NCBI RefSeq assembly: GCF_036781485.1
Contig: NZ_DAIQAX010000005.1
Location: 69,504 to 106,111 of the forward strand
Length of the DNA stretch: 36,608 nt
Reading direction: 5' to 3'
Source: Thermocrinis sp.
GTDB lineage: Bacteria; Aquificota; Aquificia; Aquificales; Aquificaceae
The notes below the pieces were generated by a model. The model was not told the origin of the DNA. It did no database searches and worked only from the letters and a program-made list of their open reading frames with translations. This document shows positions 7,742-15,503 of the stretch, in pieces (position 1 is the first letter of the stretch; every line of letters begins with the position of its first letter). Position numbers and translations under genes: made by a program.

Positions 7742-8493
7742 TACTTACAAAAAACGAAGAGAAGAATTTGCCAAGGGCAATAGAGAGTGTAAAAGACATA
7801 GCCAGCGAAATTGTGGTCCTTGACTCAGGCTCTACTGATGCTACTGTGAACGTGGCAAAGAGCTTAGGGGCAAAAGTTTTTTATCATCCTTGGGATGGAT
7901 ACAGTAATCAGCTTAATAGGGGAGTGCAGGTGTGCTCTAAAGATTGGATATTTGTGCTGGATGCAGATGAAGAAGTTTCGGAAGAGTTGAGAGATTCCAT
8001 AAGAGAGGCCATAAGCTCAAACAAGGCTGAAGTTTTTATGGTATGTAGGCAGACTTATTATCTGGGTGGGTTTCTCAGGCATGCTTGGTATCCAGAATGG
8101 AGGGTTAGACTTTTCAAAAAGGGAGCAGTGAGTTTTGAAGGGGAATTGCACGAAAGTGCGGTTTTTAAAGGTAAAGCATCAAAACTCAGAGGAAACTTAT
8201 ACCACTACTCTTACAAAAACCTCTTTGATCAGTATGAGAAAACTATAAAGTATGCAAAGATTATGGCAGAAATAAATTACAGAAAGGGTAAAAAGTTTAG
8301 GATATATAATCTACTTTTTAATCCAGTTTGGAGTTTTTTTAAGGTATTTTTGTTTCAAATGGGTTTTTTAGATGGTTTAAGAGGGTTTGCGGTAGCTATA
8401 TCCGCCTTTATATACACCTTTTTAAAGTATATTTTTCTGCTTGAGTTGGAAATGAAAGAAAAGCATGGGGAAAAACTCTGGAACAGACGCTAA
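7720..8493 (+). CDS. Family 2 glycosyltransferase, WaaE/KdtX-like
   Basis: This 257-residue GT-A-fold glycosyltransferase has the N-terminal start ELSVLILTKNEEKNL, the sugar-nucleotide motif DSGSTD (36-41) and the metal-binding DADEE at about 82-86. A basic middle region and a hydrophobic stretch near the C-terminus (about 218-242) suggest attachment to the inner membrane. The arrangement matches WaaE/KdtX-type lipopolysaccharide core glucosyltransferases, which fits its position downstream of lpxD. The exact sugar and acceptor are unknown. It ends four bases into a convergent minus-strand frame, so the two clusters meet without a spacer. Confidence 0.88.
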   Translation: MAELSVLILTKNEEKNLPRAIESVKDIASEIVVLDSGSTDATVNVAKSLGAKVFYHPWDGYSNQLNRGVQVCSKDWIFVLDADEEVSEELRDSIREAISSNKAEVFMVCRQTYYLGGFLRHAWYPEWRVRLFKKGAVSFEGELHESAVFKGKASKLRGNLYHYSYKNLFDQYEKTIKYAKIMAEINYRKGKKFRIYNLLFNPVWSFFKVFLFQMGFLDGLRGFAVAISAFIYTFLKYIFLLELEMKEKHGEKLWNRR

Positions 8494-8594
8494 AAGTATT
8501 TGCTTAAAGCACTTCTAAGCCACCTAAAGGCAAGTCCAGATAAGAAGAGAACAGTTATCAAACCTATGAAGGCTAAAATTAGAAACCACTTCAA
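8490..8594 (-). CDS. Possible 34-residue membrane peptide coupled to fumarase
   Basis: A TTG codon at 8592-8594 overlaps the fumarase stop as TTGA. It opens a 34-codon frame with one hydrophobic segment flanked by basic residues (KWFLILAFIGL and later RWLRSALSKYF). A purine-rich AGAGGTAGAG lies just before it. The frame is open much further upstream inside fumarase, but that part reads as out-of-frame noise. A small inner-membrane peptide is plausible. The main doubts are the non-ATG start and the length. Confidence 0.4.
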   Translation of the reverse strand: MKWFLILAFIGLITVLFLSGLAFRWLRSALSKYF

Positions 8595-9436
8595 AGCTCT
8601 ACCTCTGCATGTCTTGAGGCATGACACTGAATATTTACCGCCACTGGCAAAGAGGCTATATGACAAGGATATAGCTCTACTTTTACGTCTATGGCTGTAG
8701 TTGTGCCTCCAAAACCCATAGGTCCCCACCCAAGTTTGTTTATATCTTCCAAAAGCTCCTCCTCAATCTTTCTTGCTATTGGGTCTGAACTTCTTTCTCC
8801 TACAGGTCTTAGCAAGGCTTTTTTAGCCAGCAATGCACAGTACTCGAAGTTTCCACCTATCCCCACTCCAACGGTAAATGGTGGACATGCATTTGGACCC
8901 GCTAACTTTACCGTTTCCAAAACAAATCTCTTTACACCTTCCCAACCATCCGCAGGCTTTAGCATAGCCAAGCGTGAGGTGTTCTCGGACCCCGCACCCT
9001 TTGGTGCAAAAACTATTCTAAGCTTGTCTCCAGGAACTACCTCGTAGTGTATTATAGCGGGAGTGTTGTCCCTTGTGTTTTTTCTTTCAAAAACAGGATC
9101 ATAAACCATAGAAGCCCTCAAATACCCTTCCGTGTAAGCCCTGCGCACCCCCTCGTTTATGGCATCTTTTAGAGACCCACCTACCACATGCACATCCTGA
9201 CCTATCTCCACAAAAACAACAGCTACTCCCGTGTCCTGACAGTATGCCATCTGTTCTTGCTCTGCTACCTCTGCGTTTAAAAGTATCTGCCTTAAAACTT
9301 CCCTTCCTAACTCTGACTCTTCTCTGTTTAAAGCCTCTTTGAATGCCACTACCACATCCTGCGGTAGGCTGTAATTTGCCTGCATGGCAATCTCTTTAAC
9401 TGCCTCCACTATCTGACTGTAATGAATAACTTTCAT
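8591..9436 (-). CDS. fumA: Class I fumarate hydratase, alpha subunit
   Basis: This 281-residue protein matches the N-terminal, iron-sulfur half of class I fumarase (and L(+)-tartrate dehydratase alpha), an oxygen-sensitive [4Fe-4S] enzyme interconverting fumarate and malate. The three cluster cysteines are visible: Cys66 (YCQDTG), Cys184 (NACPPF) and Cys271 (QCHASR). The separate beta subunit expected in two-subunit organisms is not in this window. In an Aquificaceae-like host it would serve the reductive TCA cycle with the malate dehydrogenase encoded at 26777-27775. No clear ribosome-binding site precedes the ATG, which starts 10 bases after the VWA gene. Confidence 0.93.
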   Translation of the reverse strand: MKVIHYSQIVEAVKEIAMQANYSLPQDVVVAFKEALNREESELGREVLRQILLNAEVAEQEQMAYCQDTGVAVVFVEIGQDVHVVGGSLKDAINEGVRRAYTEGYLRASMVYDPVFERKNTRDNTPAIIHYEVVPGDKLRIVFAPKGAGSENTSRLAMLKPADGWEGVKRFVLETVKLAGPNACPPFTVGVGIGGNFEYCALLAKKALLRPVGERSSDPIARKIEEELLEDINKLGWGPMGFGGTTTAIDVKVELYPCHIASLPVAVNIQCHASRHAEVEL

Positions 9437-9446
9437 GGATAATAGT

Positions 9447-11306
9447 TTAAACAGAAATAAGCCTTTTTAGGTAGTTTTCCACTATTCTGGAAAAGGCCTG
9501 TGGAATCTTTGATATTTCCGAGATCCTTACTCCCGATTTTTCAAAATACTCCTCCACAAAGTTTCTTTCCTTACCAACTCCTATGCCTACTACAGGTAGT
9601 TTGCCTTTTAGCTCTCTTATTAGCATTCTAAGCGACTCTTCTTTGAGCCCTCTTGTAGGCTCACCATCAGAAAAGACTATAAGCACCCCTTTTATGTTCT
9701 GTTTTTTACAGAAAAGCTCCAGTTCGTCCATGCCTTCAATTAGAACTTTTTCTAAGTTTGTCCCCCCACCCAAAAGATTAAGAGCGTTTAGTATGTTTGT
9801 CTTTGTATTTTTATAATCTTCTTCAAAGGACTTGAGATTATAGACCCTATCATTAAAAGCGGATATAGAAAAGGGCATACCCAAAGTATGCAAAGTTTCA
9901 GAAAATAGAAGGAGTGCTTTGAGAGCATTCTCAGCCTTGTTTTCTTTTTTCATGGATGACGACAGATCTATTAGCAGTTTAAATGCAAGCTTTTTGTTTT
10001 CTGGCACTTCCCTCCTTTTGTAAAAAATTCCCCTTTTTATAGGCACTTCCCTTTGGATTTTCTTGAAGTCTATGCGCCTTCCGGAGGAGTATGCACCACT
10101 CCAGTTTTCTTCTTCCTTCGGAAGTAGCTTTTCAAACTTTCTTTTAAAAGATTCTACATACACAGTCACATCCTTTAAAATGTGGTGAAAGGTTTTAAAC
10201 TCTTCTTCACTTAACCCGTATTCCTTTAAATATCTTTTGTCCCTTTCTGAAAGGTTCCTTTGCCTTGGGCTTGTGCTCGATCCTTCTACTGGACTGCTAG
10301 CACTCCACGGCTTTAGAATAAACAGAAGAAAACCCTTATGTTCCAATTCTGTCTCTAAGGTTTTTGGAAGAAAGTGGCTAAAGAACCTCACGTCTCTTTC
10401 CACCATATCCAAGTAAGACATCTGCTTTAAATATTCTCTCATCCACTCAGGCAAGCTTTTTAAGTAGTCCAGTATCCTTTCTCTATCCTCTGGGTCTATC
10501 CTTTCTGAGTTTTCATCTTTGTAGCTGAGGATCAAGTTCTGCAGGTCCTGAGGGAGCTTTTTCAAAACGTCCGTCATTATCCTTCCTCTGTGAGCATCCT
10601 GCCTAACCCTGCCCCTTGCCTCTTCCAAAAGTAGGTCTATCTGATTCAAAGCTTGGGAGCGCTCTATCGTTGATATGTACTTTCCAAAAACCTCGTCTAC
10701 AAGAATTAAGTATGCTTCTTTATTTTGAGCTTTTAAGTATTCTCTGAAAGCTTTTTGAAGGTTTTTGGGAAGGGCTGACAAACCCAACCACTCTTCAATA
10801 AAGGCTATGGCAAACCGATGGTGTGGATATAAGTCTTCTACATGCTTTAGTCTTTCACTCCATTCAGACCTTAAAACCTTTTCCGCAAAAGGACGAGCCT
10901 GGATTATGTTCTCATCTGCCTTTATTGACTCCAAGATAGAGTATAAAACTACAAAAGAAGTAGGTGGATAGCCAAACTTGAAAAACTCCCTCTGACCCAA
11001 CCTCCACAAGAAAAGGTCCGTGTTTAGAAGGTAGGTTAGTTCGTGCCTTACAGCACTTAGGGCATATTCGTCGTCTTTTTTTAAAAACTCCCGAACGTTA
11101 AACACAATACCTTTTGGAACCTTAGCTATTGGGGGAACATCTTCCAACTCACCCCTTGCCCACATTTCAAGCACGGGTATATAAACAGGATCATAGCCTG
11201 TACCCCATCCTTCATAGGAGGGTATGATTTCTATACTGCTTTCTTTTTGTAGTATGCTTGCAATAGCCTTCCATCTGTCCTTCATAAATTCTAAAGATAA
11301 AGACAA
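9447..11306 (-). CDS. VWA-domain protein, NorD/CoxE-like
   Basis: This 619-residue protein has a C-terminal von Willebrand factor A domain (about 435-619) with an intact MIDAS metal site: DLSSS near residue 447, GGGTN, and FSDGEPTRG. The long N-terminal half is mostly helical and charged. It contains a HELTYLL stretch near residue 95 that recalls, but does not complete, a zinc-protease HExxH. The layout resembles NorD/CoxE-type proteins, which usually work with a MoxR AAA+ ATPase to activate metalloenzymes; no such ATPase is in the window. The chosen start is a TTG at 11306 that overlaps the preceding gene by 16 bases; an ATG at 11285 is the alternative. Function unknown. Confidence 0.85.
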   Translation of the reverse strand: MSLSLEFMKDRWKAIASILQKESSIEIIPSYEGWGTGYDPVYIPVLEMWARGELEDVPPIAKVPKGIVFNVREFLKKDDEYALSAVRHELTYLLNTDLFLWRLGQREFFKFGYPPTSFVVLYSILESIKADENIIQARPFAEKVLRSEWSERLKHVEDLYPHHRFAIAFIEEWLGLSALPKNLQKAFREYLKAQNKEAYLILVDEVFGKYISTIERSQALNQIDLLLEEARGRVRQDAHRGRIMTDVLKKLPQDLQNLILSYKDENSERIDPEDRERILDYLKSLPEWMREYLKQMSYLDMVERDVRFFSHFLPKTLETELEHKGFLLFILKPWSASSPVEGSSTSPRQRNLSERDKRYLKEYGLSEEEFKTFHHILKDVTVYVESFKRKFEKLLPKEEENWSGAYSSGRRIDFKKIQREVPIKRGIFYKRREVPENKKLAFKLLIDLSSSMKKENKAENALKALLLFSETLHTLGMPFSISAFNDRVYNLKSFEEDYKNTKTNILNALNLLGGGTNLEKVLIEGMDELELFCKKQNIKGVLIVFSDGEPTRGLKEESLRMLIRELKGKLPVVGIGVGKERNFVEEYFEKSGVRISEISKIPQAFSRIVENYLKRLISV

Positions 11307-12781
11307 ACTCCAAATTCTGAAAAGTTTTTATTCTTCTTGGAGTCCATTAGAAACTTAAACAGTCTGGACTCAGAACCTTTATAGAGGTAGAACTTTCTGA
11401 TTGGTTCGCATCCATCAAACTTTCCTATCTCAAATATAACTATAGAATTTTTTTCTGGTGTTTTATTCCTTATTATTCTCCTCTCTGCGTAGAAAGGGAG
11501 GCTGTGGTGGAAATGACCTATTTGATAGGTCTGGTATTCTCTTTCAGGATCAAGCTCTTTTATAAATTCTCCTAAGTTTTTGGTTTTTCTGAAAGTTTCC
11601 AAATAGGGAAGTATAGCACCAGCAAGGAATACGTAAAAAACAGCCATAGCTAATGCAGGAGCATACCTAACTTCAACCTTGAGGAAAAGCAGTGGGACGA
11701 TAGAGAGTAATATGAAAACTTTGTTTAGCCCAAAGTATAATACTGCAACGGTTGTAAGGGCAAAGAGCAGTAAAGATACGAAAATTCCGTTCCATCTTTT
11801 TATCCTTTCCCACGGACTGTTTATCAAGAAATAAGCAGTTACTACTGCCATAGCTGGATAGGCAGGCATTACGTAGAGAGGTATCTTCTTCTTTATCAAG
11901 CTAAACACCAAGAAAAAGGAAAGAATCCAAAGGGTGACGAACTTTAGCTCTTTTCTTGCTTTTAGCAAAGACCAAAAGAGAGCTGGAAAGAATAAAAGGG
12001 AGTAAGGGAAAAAGCTTACCAAAGTGTCCAAAAGGTAAAAGTATACTGGTTCTTTACCCGTATAGATTCTCTGAATGTTCTCTGCGAGAAAAACCTTCAA
12101 AAAAACACTTCCGTGTACAAGAAAGTGATAGACATGCCACCAAAGACCTAGAGCCAGCGCAAAAGGTGTTAGCAAGTAATATTTTTTGTCCAAAAGCTCC
12201 CTTGGCCTTTCCAAAATCAAAAAAGTAAAAACTATAAGCGCAGGCATGACAAAGGCTACTGGCCCCTTTACCAACATACCCAAGGAGGAGCTTAAAAAGG
12301 CTATGATCAAAAAGTGAAGGCGTTTAGTTTTGTAATAAGCATACCAAGAGGTTAAAGTGGCACATATGAAAAATGCTAAAGGCACTTCTGGAGATGCATA
12401 GTGAGCATTAACAAAAAACTGTGAGGACAAAACTAAGATCAAGAAAGATAGGACAGAAACTCTAAGGTCTTTTGTCAGAAGCCAGGCCAAAAGGGAAGTA
12501 ATAAAGCCTGTACCTAAGCCTAAGATTGCATGAAAGAATCTTAGTCCAAACTCGTTTATACCAAATAGCCAGTATCCAATAGCCACCAGCCAATAGGTAA
12601 GAGGGGGTTTTTGAAATCTTAGCTCTTCATTGTAGTATGGGGTTATATAATCTCCTGTAAGTAGCATACGTCTGCTTGCTTCTGCATAAAAAGCCTCGTT
12701 AGGCTGCCATACTTGAAAACTACCGAGGTTGTAAAAATAAAGGATAACAGTTGCTATAGCAAGAATGTAAAGAATCACCAA
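11291..12781 (-). CDS. GT39/ArnT-like membrane glycosyltransferase
   Basis: This 496-residue protein has about 11-12 transmembrane segments and the family's first periplasmic loop: QPNEAFYAEASRRMLLTGDY followed by RFQKPPLTYWL. It belongs to the lipid-linked-sugar glycosyltransferases related to ArnT and protein mannosyltransferases. Most members have a catalytic Asp where this one has Asn (NEAFYAE instead of DExxYAE). A soluble C-terminal part (about 400-496) follows the membrane segments. The acceptor (lipid A or protein) is unknown. It starts with TTG at 12781, or GTG at 12778, only 29 bases from the divergent accD start. Confidence 0.87.
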   Translation of the reverse strand: MVILYILAIATVILYFYNLGSFQVWQPNEAFYAEASRRMLLTGDYITPYYNEELRFQKPPLTYWLVAIGYWLFGINEFGLRFFHAILGLGTGFITSLLAWLLTKDLRVSVLSFLILVLSSQFFVNAHYASPEVPLAFFICATLTSWYAYYKTKRLHFLIIAFLSSSLGMLVKGPVAFVMPALIVFTFLILERPRELLDKKYYLLTPFALALGLWWHVYHFLVHGSVFLKVFLAENIQRIYTGKEPVYFYLLDTLVSFFPYSLLFFPALFWSLLKARKELKFVTLWILSFFLVFSLIKKKIPLYVMPAYPAMAVVTAYFLINSPWERIKRWNGIFVSLLLFALTTVAVLYFGLNKVFILLSIVPLLFLKVEVRYAPALAMAVFYVFLAGAILPYLETFRKTKNLGEFIKELDPEREYQTYQIGHFHHSLPFYAERRIIRNKTPEKNSIVIFEIGKFDGCEPIRKFYLYKGSESRLFKFLMDSKKNKNFSEFGVCLYL

Positions 12782-12787
12782 AGACTA

Positions 12788-12800
12788 TTATAGTAAAATT
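12788..12800. promoter_or_regulatory. Compact divergent promoter region accD / GT39 gene
   Basis: The 29-base gap holds TATAAT on the minus strand (12788-12793), six bases before the GT39 start, and TAAAAT on the plus strand (about 12795-12800), about ten bases before the accD ATG. Neither has a convincing -35 box. Neither gene has a Shine-Dalgarno sequence in the gap, so both messages could be leaderless or nearly so. The call is tentative. Confidence 0.35.
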
Positions 12801-12810
12801 TTCTTTGCTA

Positions 12811-13650
12811 ATGGGCATCTTAGACAGGTTTAGAAAAAAAGAACAAGAAAAGGAAGCTTTATGGACTAAATGTCCCTCTTGCAAGGCTATACTTTATGTG
12901 CCAGAGCTGAAGGAAAACTTAAGTGTATGTCCTAAATGTAATTACCACTTTCCCATGGGTTCCTTAGAGAGGATTCAATCTTTATTGTCCAATTATTCTC
13001 TGATGTTTGAAAACATCCTTCCCTCTGATCCTTTAAATTTTAAAGACACAAAGCCTTACAAAGATAGGCTAATTCAAGCTCAAAAAGAGACCAATCTTAC
13101 GGAAGCTCTAATAGTTGCTAAGGGGAATCTGGTAGATAGAGAAGTTGCGCTTTGTGTTATGGACTTTAACTTTATAGGTGGTAGCATGGGGTCTGTTGTG
13201 GGTGAAAGGTTTTACAGAGCCTGTTTGTATAGCGCGGAGAATAACCTTCCCTTGGTAGCTATAATAACCTCCGGTGGGGCAAGGATGCAAGAGGGCATCA
13301 TTTCCCTTATGCAGATGGCAAAAACATCCATCGGCGTAAGTTTTTTAAGGGAAAAGAAGGTTCCTTATATAACAGTCTTAACGAACCCTACAATGGGTGG
13401 TGTTTCTGCCAGCTTTGCCTTCCTTGGAGACATCATTCTGGCAGAACCACAATCTCTCATTGGCTTTGCAGGTCCGAGGGTTATAGAGCAAACCATAAAG
13501 CAGCAGCTTCCTGAAGGGTTCCAAACAGCAGAGTTCCTTCTTGAAAAGGGCATGATAGATTTAATAGTTCATAGAAAGGATCTTAAGGACACACTTACTA
13601 AACTAATCGGTATAGCCACTTCAAGGAGAGGCTGCAGTGTTGTACGATGA
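12811..13650 (+). CDS. accD: Acetyl-CoA carboxylase carboxyltransferase beta subunit
   Basis: AccD, with AccA, transfers the carboxyl group from carboxybiotin to acetyl-CoA, the first step of fatty acid synthesis. The N-terminal zinc ribbon is complete (Cys21, Cys24, Cys40, Cys43) and the crotonase-fold body carries the SGGARMQEG and GGVSASFAFLGD stretches. The length of 279 residues is normal. The ATG at 12811 is preferred over an in-frame TTG six bases earlier because the protein start MGILDRF is typical. There is no Shine-Dalgarno. The last codons overlap scpA. Confidence 0.96.
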   Translation: MGILDRFRKKEQEKEALWTKCPSCKAILYVPELKENLSVCPKCNYHFPMGSLERIQSLLSNYSLMFENILPSDPLNFKDTKPYKDRLIQAQKETNLTEALIVAKGNLVDREVALCVMDFNFIGGSMGSVVGERFYRACLYSAENNLPLVAIITSGGARMQEGIISLMQMAKTSIGVSFLREKKVPYITVLTNPTMGGVSASFAFLGDIILAEPQSLIGFAGPRVIEQTIKQQLPEGFQTAEFLLEKGMIDLIVHRKDLKDTLTKLIGIATSRRGCSVVR

Positions 13651-14257
13651 AGAGCATCCTTTTGCAATAGCCCACAGACTTGTGGAAGACGGTCGTTTAG
13701 ACCCATGGAACGTGGATATAGCACAGTTAGCACGTCTATATATGGAAGAGATAAAAAAGATGGAGCTTTTGGACTTGCGTGTGCCAGCCAGGGCTATTTA
13801 TGCTGCTGCTTTTTTACTAAAAAAACAGGTAGATGTGTTGTTTCCTGAACCAAAAAGAAAAAAAGAAAAAAAATACACTCTGGAGGAAATAGTCCAAATG
13901 TTCGAGGAGGAGGAAAAAAATGAGCTTCAGAGTGTAGAGACACAGAGCCTAATAATTGATCAGATAAAAAAAATTAAAAAAAAATTAAAAGAATATAAGA
14001 AAAGTATTAAGCACGGCGAGAAAAGGAAAACCATACCCATACACGTATCAAAGTTTGAGAAGGCGCTCGAAGAGCTTGAAAAATTGATAAGTCAAGGGAT
14101 TAAAACCTTTTCTTTTTTAGACTTTGTAGGGAACAGAAACCCTGTGCCTTATCTTTTAGGTTTGATGGTTTTGTATCAGGATGGTAAAGTGGATGTGTAT
14201 CAAAAAGAGCCCTATTCGGATATTCAGGTGGAGGTTTTAGAATGGCAAAGGATATAG
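13637..14257 (+). CDS. scpA: Segregation and condensation protein A
   Basis: ScpA is the kleisin that bridges the SMC heads in chromosome condensation. The N-terminal winged-helix signature is visible (HRLVEDGRLDPWNVDIAQLARLY, then the LLKKQVDVLFP helix), followed by a highly charged linker rich in Lys and Glu (about 72-135) and a C-terminal winged helix. At 206 residues it is shorter than the usual 230-260, mainly in the linker. It starts with GTG at 13637 behind an AAGGAGAGG ribosome-binding site inside accD, and its end overlaps the next gene by 16 bases. The partner ScpB is not present here. Confidence 0.88.
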   Translation: MLYDEEHPFAIAHRLVEDGRLDPWNVDIAQLARLYMEEIKKMELLDLRVPARAIYAAAFLLKKQVDVLFPEPKRKKEKKYTLEEIVQMFEEEEKNELQSVETQSLIIDQIKKIKKKLKEYKKSIKHGEKRKTIPIHVSKFEKALEELEKLISQGIKTFSFLDFVGNRNPVPYLLGLMVLYQDGKVDVYQKEPYSDIQVEVLEWQRI

Positions 14258-14892
14258 TCTCAGAAGTCTTTTCTTCAGTAAGCAAATATTATGACTTTTT
14301 TTTAAACCTAGTAACCTTTGGAAAAATCAAAAACTGGCAAAGAGATATGTTGAGCTTCCTTAGTAAGGAAGGCAGTATTTTGGACATTGGCACAGGTACT
14401 GGGGAGGTGTTAGTACAATCAAAATCTGAAGGATTAAAGGTAGGTATAGATATTTCTTTTGAGATGCTAAAAATAGCAAAAGGGAAATGCGCGGAATGCT
14501 ATTTCATTCTTGCTGATGCGGAAGATCTTCCTTTCAAAGACAATAGCTTTAAAAATCTTACTGTATCTCTAGTCTACAGACACCTGCACAGCAGGGAGAA
14601 ATTCTTGAAGGAAGCAAAGAGAGTACTTGTAAAAGACGGAAGGCTAGCCATACTGGACATTAACAGATTTTGGTTAACACCCGTACTGGTATTTCTTATG
14701 AGGTTCCCAATGAAACCTATAGGAATTATCTTATTTGGAAAGGACAAATGGGATTTCTTTATACATTCTTTGGAGAATAGCGTTGGAGAGGAAGAACTAA
14801 GAAAAGAACTTGAGACAGCTGGGTTTGCGGTAATAAATACAAACAGAAAACTTATGGGGGTAGTTTATATAACTATTGCGAAAAAGGTATAG
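14242..14892 (+). CDS. UbiE/MenG-like SAM-dependent methyltransferase
   Basis: This 216-residue class I methyltransferase has the SAM-binding motif LDIGTGTGEVL (about 46-57), an acidic motif II (GIDIS), and DAEDLPFKDNSF. Its start (VSEVFSSVSKYYDFF) matches the quinone methyltransferases UbiE/MenG. It most likely methylates a naphthoquinone precursor. Hydrogenobacter and Aquifex use methionaquinone, a methylthio-menaquinone, so involvement in that pathway is possible but unproven. A ribosome-binding site (GGTGGAGG) precedes the ATG inside scpA. It ends three bases from the convergent rpmA gene with no terminator visible. Confidence 0.82.
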   Translation: MAKDIVSEVFSSVSKYYDFFLNLVTFGKIKNWQRDMLSFLSKEGSILDIGTGTGEVLVQSKSEGLKVGIDISFEMLKIAKGKCAECYFILADAEDLPFKDNSFKNLTVSLVYRHLHSREKFLKEAKRVLVKDGRLAILDINRFWLTPVLVFLMRFPMKPIGIILFGKDKWDFFIHSLENSVGEEELRKELETAGFAVINTNRKLMGVVYITIAKKV

Positions 14893-14895
14893 CTT

Positions 14896-15153
14896 TTATT
14901 GAGTTAAAGGGATTACACTAACAAACTTTTTGTTTCTTCTAGATTCGAACTTAACTATCCCATCCGTTAAAGCATAGAGTGTAAAGTCTGATCCCATACC
15001 CACATTTTGACCTGGATATATTTTTGTACCTCTTTGCCTTACTAAAATATTTCCAGCGCGTACCAACTGACCGCCAAATCTTTTAACACCTAATCTCTTC
15101 GAATGACTATCTCTGCCATTTCTTGTTGATCCACCACTTGCCTTAGACGCCAT
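14896..15153 (-). CDS. rpmA: 50S ribosomal protein L27
   Basis: L27 reaches the peptidyl-transferase centre with its N-terminal tail. The 85-residue sequence shows the standard start MASKASGGSTRNGRDSHSKR and the RFGGQLVRAGNILVRQRGTK and HP/YPGxNVGxGxDFTLYA pattern. The initial Met is directly followed by the mature tail, so there is no Firmicutes-style cleaved extension. It starts one base after the rplU stop with a GGAGGA ribosome-binding site. The pairing rplU-rpmA is universal in bacteria. Confidence 0.98.
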   Translation of the reverse strand: MASKASGGSTRNGRDSHSKRLGVKRFGGQLVRAGNILVRQRGTKIYPGQNVGMGSDFTLYALTDGIVKFESRRNKKFVSVIPLTQ

Positions 15154-15154
15154 G

Positions 15155-15454
15155 TTAATCCTCCTTTATCTCTTTTATTAACAGTTCAGTAAAAGACTGC
15201 CTATGTCCTCTCCATCTTTTGTAGTTCTTCTTAGACTTAAACTTAAACACAATTACCTTTTTTCCTTTCCCGTGCTTTACCACTTCCGCAATGACTCTAC
15301 CTTTTTGAAGCTGAATTTTTCCACCTTCCTTCCCAATGAGTATTGGCTTTAGCTCTATGGTTTGCCCTTCTTGGATAGGAAGTTTTTCTACCTTCAATCG
15401 CGTTCCTTGAAATACCATATACTGCTTACCACCAGTCTCGATTATGGCATACAT
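15155..15454 (-). CDS. rplU: 50S ribosomal protein L21
   Basis: L21 is a small 23S rRNA-binding protein. The sequence MYAIIETGGKQYMV and the C-terminal KSKKNYKRWRGHRQSFTEL stretch are diagnostic. The ATG at 15454 is chosen over an in-frame GTG at 15460 because the GGAGG (15461-15465) lies six bases before the ATG and abuts the GTG. That gives 99 residues, close to the usual 103. It follows the glutamine-rich lipoprotein gene, from which it is separated by a small GC hairpin, and precedes rpmA. Confidence 0.97.
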   Translation of the reverse strand: MYAIIETGGKQYMVFQGTRLKVEKLPIQEGQTIELKPILIGKEGGKIQLQKGRVIAEVVKHGKGKKVIVFKFKSKKNYKRWRGHRQSFTELLIKEIKED

Positions 15455-15474
15455 ACACACCCTCCAATTTCAAA

Positions 15475-15492
15475 GGAGGGGGAGGCCCCTCC
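15475..15492 (-). terminator. GC-rich hairpin before rplU
   Basis: GGAGGGG and CCCCTCC form a perfect 7-bp stem around a 4-base loop between the lipoprotein stop and the rplU ribosome-binding site. On the minus strand it is followed by only three T residues. It could be an attenuator or mRNA-stabilising element that lowers read-through from the lipoprotein gene into rplU-rpmA. Full termination is unlikely because no other rplU promoter is evident. Confidence 0.4.
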
Positions 15493-15503
15493 AAATATTT
15501 GAC

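Noticed and set aside
8595..8729. Upstream extension of the small frame after fumarase
   Set aside because: This part overlaps the conserved fumarase C-terminus and reads as basic, serine-rich noise; only the part after the TTG at 8594 looks like a membrane peptide.
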